Positions 1 to 8,048 of a stretch of DNA of 51,108 nt are shown piece by piece. Origin of the DNA: Oscillospiraceae bacterium (GTDB lineage Bacteria > Bacillota > Clostridia > Oscillospirales > Ruminococcaceae). Position 1 is the stretch's first letter; every line of letters begins with the position of its first letter. Under the pieces are notes generated by a model. It saw only the letters and a list, made by a program, of their open reading frames with translations, had not been told where the DNA came from and did not search any database. Location of the stretch: assembly GCA_018434245.1 (NCBI GenBank), contig JAHDPQ010000075.1, positions 1-51,108 on the forward strand, read 5' to 3'. Position numbers and translations under genes: made by a program.

Positions 1-1
1 G

Positions 2-469
2 GATGACGCCTTTCGGGTTTATTATCAGGCAGGCGGCAACCAGGGGATTATGCATATGATTATCGGTATGCTGCTGGAAGCCCCCCGCTATGCTGTCTTT
101 GCCCTGCTGCGGGGAATGCTTTCCGCCCTGTTCAGTTTGCCCCTACTGCTCCTTCTTCCGGGAAAAAGGATGGTTTATATCCTCTGCCACACCATGCTCT
201 GCCTATCCGGAGCCTTGCTCTATCTGATGCCCGATCCTGTGATGCCCACCCCCGTAGCCATGACTCACTTGATTGCAAGTGCCGTGATTCTGGCGGTGTT
301 CGGCGGCATTTCCGGTTATCTGCTCCACCTTTGTGTGGAGGCTCCCAAGGCCGCTCCCCTTCCTGCCAAAGCTCCCACCACTGCCGTCAAAGGTGCCCCG
401 GCCAAGGCAGATCCCCCCACCACTGCATCCAAAATTGCTGCCCTGAACAGTACCCGCAGAGCCCGATAG
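2..469 (+). CDS. Membrane protein, 3' part only (5' end outside window)
   Basis: The reading frame is open from the left edge, so the gene starts outside the window; the first ATG inside it (position 50) has no convincing ribosome binding site. The visible part has about three hydrophobic segments (around 68-130, 160-235 and 265-335 in nucleotide coordinates) followed by a low-complexity Ala/Pro/Lys tail that is probably cytoplasmic or linker-like. I do not recognise the family. It ends just before a strong bidirectional terminator, so it is the last gene of a rightward unit. Function unknown. Confidence 0.55.
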   Translation, partial: DDAFRVYYQAGGNQGIMHMIIGMLLEAPRYAVFALLRGMLSALFSLPLLLLLPGKRMVYILCHTMLCLSGALLYLMPDPVMPTPVAMTHLIASAVILAVFGGISGYLLHLCVEAPKAAPLPAKAPTTAVKGAPAKADPPTTASKIAALNSTRRAR

Positions 470-478
470 CCTTTCATC

Positions 479-518
479 AAAAAAGGAGACCCTGCTCCCA
501 AGAGCCGGTCTCCTTTTT
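479..518. terminator. Bidirectional intrinsic terminator
   Basis: Inverted repeat GGAGACC (485-491) / GGTCTCC (507-513) flanked by an A-run on the left and a T-run on the right, so it can end both the rightward membrane-protein gene and the leftward oadB/oadG unit. Confidence 0.85.
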
Positions 519-535
519 CGTACGAATCCGATTGG

Positions 536-658
536 TCAGTCCTTGGGGGGAAATACTTTGGTCAGCCCCAGAATCATGACGATGAATAAGAACAAGACGG
601 AAAAGACACCCAGCAGGCCGTAGCCCATCAGCTGGAATCCAAGCTGTAAATCGGTCAT
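536..658 (-). CDS. OadG-like small subunit of a Na+-pumping decarboxylase (40 aa)
   Basis: A 40-residue protein starting at an ATG (656-658) with AAGGAAGG a short way upstream, ending at 536. It has one transmembrane helix (about residues 12-34) and a short charged end (KVFPPKD). Size, single helix and position directly downstream of oadB match the gamma subunit of oxaloacetate/glutaconyl-CoA/methylmalonyl-CoA decarboxylase Na+ pumps. These normally help assemble the beta subunit with the carboxyltransferase. It lacks the long Pro/Ala linker and zinc-binding C-terminus of enterobacterial OadG, so it is a minimal version. Identity is inferred from context and topology rather than from catalytic motifs. 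Confidence 0.6.
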   Translation of the reverse strand: MTDLQLGFQLMGYGLLGVFSVLFLFIVMILGLTKVFPPKD

Positions 659-675
659 ACAAGTAACCTTCCTTT

Positions 676-1830
676 CTATCGCGACAGCAGAATCGGCACC
701 AGATGAAGGATGATGCCTCCCGCTACCACCGAGCCCAGCTGTCCCGCCACGTTAGCGGAAACGCTCTGCATCAAAATAAAGTTGGTGGGGTCCTCTGCAA
801 TGGCCATCTTCTGGACAATGCGGCTGGACATGGGGAAAGCCGAAATACCGGCGGCTCCCACCATGGGATTGATCTTGGTCTTGGAAAACAGGTTGAGGAA
901 CTTGGCAAAGAGGACCCCACCCGCCGTATCAAAGATGAAGGCCACCAATCCCAGAGCCAGAATGAGCAGAGTCTGGGGTGCCAGAAAGCTCTCGGCCTTC
1001 ATGGTTCCGCCCACAGTAATGCCTAAGAGCAGGGTTACCAGATTGGCCAGCTCGTTCTGGGCCGACTGGCTCAGCCGCTCCAAAACCCCGCATTCCCGGA
1101 TAAGGTTGCCGAACATCAGGGAGCCGACCAGAGCGGCGCTTTCGGGGGCGACAATTCCCGCTACAAGGGTGATGCAGACGGGGAAGGCGATCAGGGCGGT
1201 TTTGGAAACAGCCCGGGCCTTGTACTCCATGCGAATGAGCCGCTCCTTCTTGGTAGTGAGAGCGCGAATCACCGGGGGCTGGATAATCGGGACCAGAGCC
1301 ATGTAGGAATAGGCCGCCACCGTGATGGGCCCCAGATATTGCTCGGCGAACTGCCTTGCCACAAAGATGGAGGTGGGGCCGTCTGCGGTGCCGATGATGC
1401 CGATGGCGGAAGCCACCTTGAGGTCAATTCCCAGAGAGGGAAAGGCCCGGCCCAGCAACAGGGCGGCAATAATGGTAAAGAAGATGCCGAACTGGGCGGC
1501 GGCTCCAAAGAGCATCATCTTGGGAACCCGGAGCAGCTGGGAAAAATCGATCATGGCTCCCACTGCGATAAAAATCAGCAGAGGGAACAGCTCGGTGATG
1601 ATACCGGCATCGTAAAAAGTTTTGAGGAAACCCGGGCTTCCGCCGTGCTCCCAAACGGTGGAAAAGGGCAGGTTGACCAAAATGGCCCCAAATCCAATGG
1701 GTAATAGGAGCATGGGTTCATATTCTTTTTTAATCGCCAGATAAATCAGCACAATGCCAATGAGGAACATCAGTGCGTGCTTCCAACTCAGCATCAGTAC
1801 TCCCGAAAACATCTCCAAAAACAATTCCAA
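676..1830 (-). CDS. oadB: Sodium ion-translocating decarboxylase, beta subunit
   Basis: Polytopic membrane protein of 384 residues, the usual length for OadB/GcdB/MmdB. These subunits couple decarboxylation of a carboxybiotin to export of Na+. Conserved family stretches are visible: IYLAIKKEYEPMLLLPIGFG near the N-terminus, GAMIDFSQLL, the GTADGPTSIF segment, and GAAGISAFPMSSR near the C-terminus. The start is a TTG at 1828-1830, preceded by AGGAGG with 8-nt spacing; a longer in-frame reading up to 2010 only runs back through the riboswitch leader. A 17-nt gap separates it from the small gamma-like gene. No carboxyltransferase or biotin carrier gene is nearby, so the substrate cannot be told from this window. 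Confidence 0.9.
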   Translation of the reverse strand: MELFLEMFSGVLMLSWKHALMFLIGIVLIYLAIKKEYEPMLLLPIGFGAILVNLPFSTVWEHGGSPGFLKTFYDAGIITELFPLLIFIAVGAMIDFSQLLRVPKMMLFGAAAQFGIFFTIIAALLLGRAFPSLGIDLKVASAIGIIGTADGPTSIFVARQFAEQYLGPITVAAYSYMALVPIIQPPVIRALTTKKERLIRMEYKARAVSKTALIAFPVCITLVAGIVAPESAALVGSLMFGNLIRECGVLERLSQSAQNELANLVTLLLGITVGGTMKAESFLAPQTLLILALGLVAFIFDTAGGVLFAKFLNLFSKTKINPMVGAAGISAFPMSSRIVQKMAIAEDPTNFILMQSVSANVAGQLGSVVAGGIILHLVPILLSR

Positions 1831-1880
1831 GTACGTTTCCTCCTCCTTTGTTGCGGTGCAGAAGTGCATTCCAAAGCAAA

Positions 1881-1922
1881 CAAAAAAGACCTTTACCGAA
1901 TGCGGTTGCTCGGTAAAAGTCT
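1881..1922 (-). terminator. Riboswitch-controlled terminator ahead of oadB
   Basis: On the minus strand a stem GACTTTTACCGA / TCGGTAAAGGTC (one G-U pair) is followed by six Ts. Its left arm includes the bases that close the aptamer P1 helix (1912-1919), so P1 and terminator are mutually exclusive. This predicts an ON switch: ligand-stabilised P1 prevents termination. Confidence 0.8.
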
Positions 1923-2030
1923 CGCTTTGAAATGCAGGCCCGGGCTCCCCATGGTTATGGCATGAGTTGCCGTGATGACGAGCTTCTGCAGCGACTGAAA
2001 ATAGCCGCAAGCTACTCCCTCTTACCCGGT
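1912..2030 (-). promoter_or_regulatory. yybP-ykoY (Mn2+)-type riboswitch aptamer
   Basis: The transcript starts with a strand that pairs with CTTTTACC at 1912-1919 (P1). Next to P1 lie the two hallmark loops: GGAGTAGC on the 5' side and AGCGAGAC on the 3' side, the positions that build the metal site in this family. Between them are a GCGGC/GTCGC hairpin and a longer arm closed by TGCAG/CTGCA that carries CGTCATCACGG. The family is an established Mn2+ sensor. The identification is by eye from these motifs; a covariance-model search would settle it. Confidence 0.7.
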
Positions 2031-2058
2031 AGTATACCTTAATTTTTTAAAAAATCAA
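2031..2058 (-). promoter_or_regulatory. Promoter for the oadB leader
   Basis: On the minus strand TTGATT (2053-2058), 16-nt spacer, TATACT (2031-2036). The predicted start falls at the first base of the aptamer P1 helix, which supports both calls. Confidence 0.75.
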
Positions 2059-2106
2059 GGTTTTCTGCTAAATCTCTATTAACTTTGCGTTTTCTTTACA
2101 TTTGCT

Positions 2107-2135
2107 TTGTATTTTTTTCTTTTCTTTGCTATACT
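2107..2135 (+). promoter_or_regulatory. Promoter for the ABC exporter
   Basis: TTGTAT (2107-2112), 17-nt spacer, TATACT (2130-2135), upstream of the gene starting at 2208. Confidence 0.6.
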
Positions 2136-2207
2136 CATGATTGGAGTGAATATTGTATTCTTTCCCTCATTTCCGGCTCTTTAACCATTGCATTTAGAGG
2201 TGATTGT

Positions 2208-3929
2208 TTGATTCGTAAGTTTGTACGTTATTACGGCCCACACAAAAAGCTATTTGCTGCCGATATGCTCTGTGCGTTTTTGGTGGCTGTTTGCAATATG
2301 TTCTACCCTATGATTACCCGCAACATCATCAGTGACATGATTCCAAACCGCAATTTGCGGCTGATGTCCTTCTGGTTTGTGGCGTTGCTGGGAATCTATG
2401 TTCTCAAGTACTTTCTTAATTATTTTATCCAATATCAGGGCCACGTGATGGGGGTGCGAATTCAGCTGGATATCCGCCGGGATGCCTTCGATCACCTTCA
2501 GAGGTTGCCCTTTACGTTTTTTGACAAAACCAAAACTGGTACTATTATGAGCCGGATCATCAACGACACCATGGAAATTTCCGAGCTGGCTCATCACGGC
2601 CCCGAGGATATTTTTATTTCCGGCATTATGCTGATCGGCTCCTTCCTTCTGCTCTGCCGGATGAACATCCTGCTCACCGTCATCATCTTCGCCTTTGTAC
2701 CGGTGCTCCTCACCTTTGCCATCCGCAAGCGACGCAAGCTGAGCAGCGCCTCCATGCAAACCCGGGTAGAGGTGGGTGAGGTCAACGCCAGCTTGGAAAA
2801 CTCCATTTCTGGGGTGCGGGTCAGCCGTGCCTACGAATACTCGGAGCATGAGGCGGAAAAGTTCCGTGTGGGCAGCGAAGCCTATGCCAGCGCCCGAAGC
2901 ATCTACTACAAGAGAATGGCCGAGTTCTTTTCTGGCACCGGCCTGCTAATGGACCTGCTGATGCTGGTTACCATAACGGCAGGGGGAATCTTCACCTATT
3001 ACGACCAGATCACCGTAGCCGACTTTACCGCATATCTTCTGTTTGTCGGCCTGTTTACCGAACCCCTGAAAAAGCTGATTAACTTTACCGAGCAGCTGCA
3101 AAACGGCATCACCGGCTTTTCCCGGATTCAGGAGCTAATGGCTGAAGAGCCGGAGCAGGACAGCCCCAACGCCCGGGTATTGGAGCGGCCCAAGGGAGCC
3201 ATCACCTTTGAAAACGTCACCTTCCGCTATGAGGACGACAAGGAAGAGGGCAATGTGCTCTCCAACCTGAACCTGACCATTCAGGCTGGGGAAACTGTAG
3301 CTCTGGTAGGCCCTTCCGGGGGAGGAAAATCCACCCTCTGCCACCTGATCCCCCGCTTTTACGAGCTGGATGGCGGGCGCATCCTTCTGGACGGTGTGGA
3401 TATTCGGGACTATACCCGCCTTTCCCTGCGCCGCCAGATCGGCATTGTACAGCAGGACACCTTCCTCTTTACCAGCACCATCAGGGACAACATCGCCTAC
3501 GGAAGCTTTGCCGCCACCGAGGAAGAAATTCGCCGGGCTGCCCAGCTTGCCAGCATTGACGAATACATCCAAACCCTGCCCGATGGGTACGATACCTTTA
3601 TTGGGGAGCGGGGCATCATGCTTTCCGGTGGGCAGCGGCAGCGTATTTCCATCGCCCGCATCTTCCTGAAAAATCCCCCCATCCTCATATTGGATGAGGC
3701 CACCTCCGCCCTGGACAACGCCACCGAAGCGCAGATTCAGCAAGCTTTGGACCAGCTCAGCGAGGGGCGGACCACTCTGGTGGTGGCTCACCGTCTGAGT
3801 ACCGTGCGCAATGCCGACAAAATTGTAGTCCTCACCGATCAGGGTATTGCGGAAAGCGGCTCCCATCAGGAGCTGCTGGAAACGCGGGGAATCTACCATT
3901 CTCTTTGGAACGCACAGCAGTCGGATTAA
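2208..3929 (+). CDS. ABC exporter, fused membrane and ATPase domains (half-transporter)
   Basis: A 573-residue half-transporter of the MsbA/LmrA/MdlB type. Residues about 1-310 form the six-helix exporter membrane domain. The ATPase domain follows with Walker A GPSGGGKST (about residue 368), a Q-loop in IVQQDTFLF, signature LSGGQRQR, Walker B ILILDEATSALD and the switch histidine in VVAHRLSTV. I place the start at TTG 2208 (LIRKFVRYYGPHKK) because AGAGGTGA sits just upstream and this matches the usual family N-terminus; a longer frame back to 2085 only covers leader sequence. Substrate unknown (drug, lipid or peptide export are all possible). It stands alone and probably works as a homodimer, or with a partner encoded elsewhere. 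Confidence 0.9.
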   Translation: MIRKFVRYYGPHKKLFAADMLCAFLVAVCNMFYPMITRNIISDMIPNRNLRLMSFWFVALLGIYVLKYFLNYFIQYQGHVMGVRIQLDIRRDAFDHLQRLPFTFFDKTKTGTIMSRIINDTMEISELAHHGPEDIFISGIMLIGSFLLLCRMNILLTVIIFAFVPVLLTFAIRKRRKLSSASMQTRVEVGEVNASLENSISGVRVSRAYEYSEHEAEKFRVGSEAYASARSIYYKRMAEFFSGTGLLMDLLMLVTITAGGIFTYYDQITVADFTAYLLFVGLFTEPLKKLINFTEQLQNGITGFSRIQELMAEEPEQDSPNARVLERPKGAITFENVTFRYEDDKEEGNVLSNLNLTIQAGETVALVGPSGGGKSTLCHLIPRFYELDGGRILLDGVDIRDYTRLSLRRQIGIVQQDTFLFTSTIRDNIAYGSFAATEEEIRRAAQLASIDEYIQTLPDGYDTFIGERGIMLSGGQRQRISIARIFLKNPPILILDEATSALDNATEAQIQQALDQLSEGRTTLVVAHRLSTVRNADKIVVLTDQGIAESGSHQELLETRGIYHSLWNAQQSD

Positions 3930-4132
3930 TCTATGATTTACGCCGGGGGAAGCTGCTTTCCCTCGGGAGCAGACAAAAGTATACGCAGGATTCAAGAGGG
4001 GGCGAAAGCCGGGAATAGGGCAAAACCGGATAGTGTTTCCCAGTATCTTCATGGAAGATCGGACGAGCGGAGCCCTTAACCATCCGTTCAACACACCACA
4101 AAACGAGATACCAATCATGGAGGATGAAAAAA

Positions 4133-5332
4133 ATGCCTTTTGATATTAAGGTGGGAGCCGCTCGCGAAATGGTGCGTCCTTTGGCGCTGCTCCCCATGCG
4201 GGGATTTGAGGCCATGGGACAGCGGGTTAACGAGTATCTGCTGCGCTGGACCACAGACCCCGAAAGTGACACCCTGCTCACCTTTCCCGGTTTTGACAAG
4301 AACAGCTTTCTCATCGAAGCGCAGTGCCCCCGCTTTGGCACCGGTGAAGCCAAGGGAATGATCCGTTCCAGTGTGCGGGGCTACGACTTATACATTTTGT
4401 GTGATGTCACCAACTACAGCGTCACCTATCCCATGTATGGCATTCAGAGCCATATGAGCCCCGACGACCACTTCTCCGACCTCAAGCGGCTGATTGCGGC
4501 CGCAGGCAACAAGCCCCACCGGATCAACGTGATTATGCCCTTCCTGTACGAGGGGCGGCAGCACCGCAGAAACGGCCGGGAAAGTCTGGACTGTGCCATT
4601 GCCATTCAGGAGCTATACAGTCTGGGGGTAGACAACATCATCACTTTTGATGCCCACGACCCAAGGGTGGTCAATGCCGCTCCCCTGTCCAACTTTGAAT
4701 CGGTCCAGCCCATCTATCAAATACTCAAGGCCCTTCTCAAAGTTCGCCCCAACATGATCATCGACAAAGAAAAGGCCATGATCATTTCTCCCGATGAAGG
4801 TGCAGCCCCCCGCAACATCTATTTTTCTACCATGCTGGGGCTGGACATGGGCTTGTTTTATAAGCGCAGAGATTACTCTGTGATTGTCAATGGCCGCAAC
4901 CCCATTGTGGCCCACGAATATCTGGGGGATTCGGTAAAGGGCAAGGATGTCATCGTCCCCGACGATATTCTGTCCACCGGCGATTCCATGCTGGACCTTG
5001 CCCGGGAGTTGACTCAGCGAGGAGCCAACCGGGTCTTTCTGGCGGCTACCTTCGCCCTGTTCACTCAAGGGCTGGAAGCCTTTGACAAAGCCTACGAGGA
5101 AGGCCTTTTCGAACTGGTGCTGGGCACCAACCTCACTTATCTTAACCCGGAGCTGGCCAGCAGGCCTTGGTTCCAGGTGGTGGATGTTTCCAAGTATATC
5201 GCCCTGCTCATTGCCACCCTCAACCACGACGCTTCCCTTTCCCGGCTGCTCAGCCCCGACGACCGGATCACACGGCTTCTCGAGCGGCACAGAGCACGTC
5301 AGCAGTTGGAAGGGCAGCTTAAAATTCAATAG
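4133..5332 (+). CDS. prs: Ribose-phosphate pyrophosphokinase (PRPP synthetase), long form
   Basis: Makes PRPP from ribose 5-phosphate and ATP, feeding purine, pyrimidine, NAD, histidine and tryptophan synthesis. The PRPP-binding loop is visible as VIVPDDILSTGDS, and the ribose-5-P/ATP region includes FDAHDPRV and IISPDEGAAPRN. At about 399 residues it is longer than the classical 310-320-residue enzyme, with an extended N-terminus and a C-terminal tail; this long form is familiar in Clostridia. I use the ATG at 4133, which has GGAGG at good spacing (9 nt), over the one at 4124, which abuts it. purC follows with its own promoter, which fits a purine-supply role. Confidence 0.85.
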   Translation: MPFDIKVGAAREMVRPLALLPMRGFEAMGQRVNEYLLRWTTDPESDTLLTFPGFDKNSFLIEAQCPRFGTGEAKGMIRSSVRGYDLYILCDVTNYSVTYPMYGIQSHMSPDDHFSDLKRLIAAAGNKPHRINVIMPFLYEGRQHRRNGRESLDCAIAIQELYSLGVDNIITFDAHDPRVVNAAPLSNFESVQPIYQILKALLKVRPNMIIDKEKAMIISPDEGAAPRNIYFSTMLGLDMGLFYKRRDYSVIVNGRNPIVAHEYLGDSVKGKDVIVPDDILSTGDSMLDLARELTQRGANRVFLAATFALFTQGLEAFDKAYEEGLFELVLGTNLTYLNPELASRPWFQVVDVSKYIALLIATLNHDASLSRLLSPDDRITRLLERHRARQQLEGQLKIQ

Positions 5333-5346
5333 TCATTCCATCTACC

Positions 5347-5377
5347 GATACCATGTTAACCCATGGTATCAATTTTT
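5347..5377 (+). terminator. Candidate terminator after prs
   Basis: Perfect inverted repeat GATACCATG (5347-5355) / CATGGTATC (5362-5370) followed by AATTTTT. The stem is AT-rich, so it may also act as an operator for the purC promoter just downstream. Confidence 0.55.
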
Positions 5378-5380
5378 CGG

Positions 5381-5409
5381 TCGACATTTTTCCCCCCTAG
5401 CGTTATAAT
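5381..5409 (+). promoter_or_regulatory. Promoter for purC
   Basis: TCGACA (5381-5386), 17-nt spacer, TATAAT (5404-5409). No purine riboswitch motif is visible in the 45-nt leader. Confidence 0.7.
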
Positions 5410-5456
5410 AAAACAAGTGACGCTTTCACCCAAGCTACCAAGAAGGAGAATGAGAA

Positions 5457-6137
5457 ATGGAAATCGTCTATCGAGGCAAAACAAAAGATGTCTATCAGCT
5501 GACAGACGGCAATTACCTGCTTAAATTTAAGGACGATGTCACCGGGGCCGACGGCGTATTCGATCCCGGAGCCAATACTGTGGGGCTTTCCATCGACGGC
5601 ATGGGGCAGGGCAACCTGAAGATGACGGAGTACTTCTTTCAAATCCTTCGGCAGCAGGGAATCCCCACCCACTTTATCGACGCCGACATTGAAAAAGCGG
5701 AAATGACGGTACTCCCCGCCACTGCTTTTGGCAAAGGGTTGGAGATCATCTGCCGTTTTCGCGCCGTGGGCAGCTTTTTGCGCCGCTGGGGAGCCTATGC
5801 AACCGAAGGCCAGCCCTTGGACGCCTTTGTGGAAGTGACCCTCAAGGACGACGACCGGGGAGATCCCCCCATCACCAAGGATGCTCTTGCCATGCTGGGA
5901 CTTTTAAGCCCCGAAGAATACGAGACCCTCAAGTCCCTGACGCAGCAGATTTCCACCATCATCAAGGAGGACCTGGAGCAAAAGGGGCTGGAGCTTTACG
6001 ACATCAAGCTGGAGTTTGGCCGCAACAACGGCAACATCATCCTCATTGACGAGATTTCCAGCGGCAATATGCGGGTGTACCAAAACGGCAAACCGGTAGA
6101 CCCCCTGAAACTGGTCAAGCTGGTACTGGGCGAATAG
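5457..6137 (+). CDS. purC: Phosphoribosylaminoimidazole-succinocarboxamide synthase (SAICAR synthetase)
   Basis: Cytoplasmic enzyme of de novo purine synthesis: CAIR + aspartate + ATP to SAICAR. At 226 residues it has the compact single-domain length. It carries the N-terminal YRGKTKDVYQ nucleotide-loop region, the ICRFRAVGSFLRRWG segment and the C-terminal DEISSGNMRV motif. The start at 5457 has AGAAGGAG upstream. It is not part of a pur operon here: a promoter lies between it and prs and a terminator follows. Confidence 0.92.
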   Translation: MEIVYRGKTKDVYQLTDGNYLLKFKDDVTGADGVFDPGANTVGLSIDGMGQGNLKMTEYFFQILRQQGIPTHFIDADIEKAEMTVLPATAFGKGLEIICRFRAVGSFLRRWGAYATEGQPLDAFVEVTLKDDDRGDPPITKDALAMLGLLSPEEYETLKSLTQQISTIIKEDLEQKGLELYDIKLEFGRNNGNIILIDEISSGNMRVYQNGKPVDPLKLVKLVLGE

Positions 6138-6164
6138 CGCCCCTCCCCTGCTCAAACAAACACA

Positions 6165-6192
6165 TCCCCGGACAGTGTACACTGTTCGGGGA
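6165..6192. terminator. Bidirectional terminator between purC and the reductase gene
   Basis: Near-perfect palindrome TCCCCGGACAGTG...CACTGTTCGGGGA between two convergent genes, with T-rich sequence on the right (TGCTTTTA) and A-rich on the left. Confidence 0.75.
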
Positions 6193-6207
6193 TGCTTTTA
6201 TCTAGGG

Positions 6208-7851
6208 CTATTTGCGAACGATGCTCCAAAGCCGGTGCCCGCCGGAAAGGTTGTAGCAATCAAAGCCCTTTTGAGCCAAGATTCGGCAGGCCAGATAGCT
6301 GCGCAGGCCGCTGCGGCAATTGATGTAGACCGGCTTGCCGGTGGGAATCTCATTCATCCGCTCCCGCAGCTCATCCAAGGGAATGTGAATGGCTGATGGA
6401 AGAATCAGCTCGGTGCTTACCACCTCTTGAGGAGTCCTCACATCCAGCCAAACAATCTGTCCGGGGTCCAGAGCGTCAATTTCGTGCCAGTGGATCAGCT
6501 TCACAAGGCCTTTTCGTATATTTTGGGCAGCGTATCCCGCCATGTTGACCGGGTCCTTGGCGGAGGAAAAGGGCGGAGCATAGGCAAGTTCCAGGTGGGT
6601 GAGGTCCTCCACCGTCATACCGGCCCGAATGGCGGTGGCCAGCACGTCGATCCGTTTATCCACCCCATCGAATCCCACAATTTGGGCCCCCAGCACCTTG
6701 CCGCTTTCCCGGTGAAAGACCAGCTTGATGGACATGTTCTGGGCCCCGGGATAGTAGGTGGCGTGGGAGGCGGAATAGGTAAAGCTTGCCTGATAGTCGA
6801 TGCCCTGAGCCATAGCGGTCCGCTCGTTGATTCCGGTACAGGCCGCCACCATATCAAAGCACTTAAGGATGGAGGTGCCCTGTGTACCGGTGTACTGGGA
6901 ATCCATGCCGCAGATGTGGTCCGCCGCAATCCGGCCTTGCTTGTTGGCAGGCCCGGCCAGAGGGACAAATCCCAATTGGCCGGTGACAAAATCCCGAACC
7001 TGCACCGCATCTCCCGTGGCGTAAATATCCGGGTCGGAGGTACGCATGTGCTCATCGGTGACAATCAGCCCCCGCTGGGTGACCTCCAAACCGCAGCTTT
7101 GTGCCAAAGCACTTTCCGGGCGGACCCCCACCGACAGAAAGATAAGGTGGGTATCCACCTGCTCGCCGTTTTGCAGCTCCACGCCGATGCTGTCCTTGCT
7201 GGGATGCAGGGCCTTTACTCCCGTCCCAAGGATGAGGTCGACCCCCTTTTTCCTCAGATGGAGATGAAGCTCCGCCGCCACATCATAATCAAAGGGGGCT
7301 AGAATGTGATCGGCCAGCTCCACCACCGTCACTTTGCAGCCGGCCTCTGCCAGATTTTCCGCCATCTCAATGCCAATGTAGCCGCCTCCCACCACTACGG
7401 CAGAGGAAGCCTTTTCCCTGGCGATGTACTCTTTGAGCCGCACGGCATCGGGAATATCCCGCAGGGTAAACACCCGCTCATCCTCTATCCCGTCCATCTT
7501 GGGGCGGATGGGGCTGGCTCCCGGGGAAAGAATCAGCTTGTCGTAGCTTTCGGTGATGATGCCCTCCGGAGTTTGAACCGTCACCTGACGGGCTCCCCGG
7601 TCGATGGCTTTCACCTCGCAGTGTACCCGCACATCGATGTGAAAACGGGCATGAAAGCTCTCGGGAGTCTGCAGGGTGAGGGCAGACTCTTGTGTGATGG
7701 TGTCGCCGACATAGTAGGGCAGCCCGCAGTTGGCAAAGGAGATAAAAGGACCCCGCTCCAATAAGACAATTTCCGCCGATTCGTCCAGCCTGCGCAAACG
7801 GGCGGCAGCAGAAGCTCCACCGGCCACACCGCCAACAATTACAACTTTCAA
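6208..7851 (-). CDS. CoA-disulfide / persulfide reductase with C-terminal rhodanese domain
   Basis: FAD/NAD(P)H-dependent flavoprotein of 547 residues. It has an N-terminal Rossmann motif VVIVGGVAGGASAA, the single-cysteine active site SFANCGLPYYVG (Cys42), a second nucleotide-binding site VVVGGGYIGIEMAE and an FAD-binding YATGDAV. A rhodanese domain fills about the last 95 residues, with active-site loop CRSGLRS (Cys512). This architecture is known in CoA-disulfide reductases and NAD(P)H-dependent persulfide/polysulfide reductases, which act on sulfane sulfur bound to CoA or small thiols. The start is a TTG with AAGGAAGG 8 nt upstream. It is divergent from the ArsR-type regulator, with two dyads over its promoter. 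Physiological substrate unproven. Confidence 0.87.
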   Translation of the reverse strand: MKVVIVGGVAGGASAAARLRRLDESAEIVLLERGPFISFANCGLPYYVGDTITQESALTLQTPESFHARFHIDVRVHCEVKAIDRGARQVTVQTPEGIITESYDKLILSPGASPIRPKMDGIEDERVFTLRDIPDAVRLKEYIAREKASSAVVVGGGYIGIEMAENLAEAGCKVTVVELADHILAPFDYDVAAELHLHLRKKGVDLILGTGVKALHPSKDSIGVELQNGEQVDTHLIFLSVGVRPESALAQSCGLEVTQRGLIVTDEHMRTSDPDIYATGDAVQVRDFVTGQLGFVPLAGPANKQGRIAADHICGMDSQYTGTQGTSILKCFDMVAACTGINERTAMAQGIDYQASFTYSASHATYYPGAQNMSIKLVFHRESGKVLGAQIVGFDGVDKRIDVLATAIRAGMTVEDLTHLELAYAPPFSSAKDPVNMAGYAAQNIRKGLVKLIHWHEIDALDPGQIVWLDVRTPQEVVSTELILPSAIHIPLDELRERMNEIPTGKPVYINCRSGLRSYLACRILAQKGFDCYNLSGGHRLWSIVRK

Positions 7852-7901
7852 AGCAAATACCTTCCTTTTCCCATACAGCCTATACTTCGTAGTTTCCTAT
7901 T

Positions 7902-7947
7902 ATTTTATAATAGATTTGATCGGTAGTCAATGAATCTATAATAGATT
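7902..7947 (-). promoter_or_regulatory. Reductase promoter with two operator-like dyads
   Basis: On the minus strand TTGACT (7925-7930), 17-nt spacer, TAAAAT (7902-7907). A perfect dyad AATCTAT-A-ATAGATT (7933-7947) lies just upstream of the -35 box. An imperfect copy sharing the ATAGATT half (7902-7916) covers the -10 box. Their centres are 31 bp apart, about three helical turns, the arrangement expected for repression by a dimeric regulator on one face of the DNA. Confidence 0.6.
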
Positions 7948-7983
7948 TGCCGTTTTTTTGTCTGTTAACCTTTCTTCCTGTAT

Positions 7984-8013
7984 TTGACAATATAACCCGG
8001 TTAAAGATATAAT
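7984..8013 (+). promoter_or_regulatory. Promoter for the ArsR-type regulator
   Basis: TTGACA (7984-7989), 18-nt spacer, TATAAT (8008-8013). Confidence 0.75.
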
Positions 8014-8048
8014 CGATAATAGTATCTTTGCGTGAAAGGATGAACTGC

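Noticed and set aside
3930..4132. Possible PRPP or purine riboswitch ahead of prs
   Set aside because: The 203-nt stretch has some GC-rich pairing but no conserved core of a known class and no terminator.
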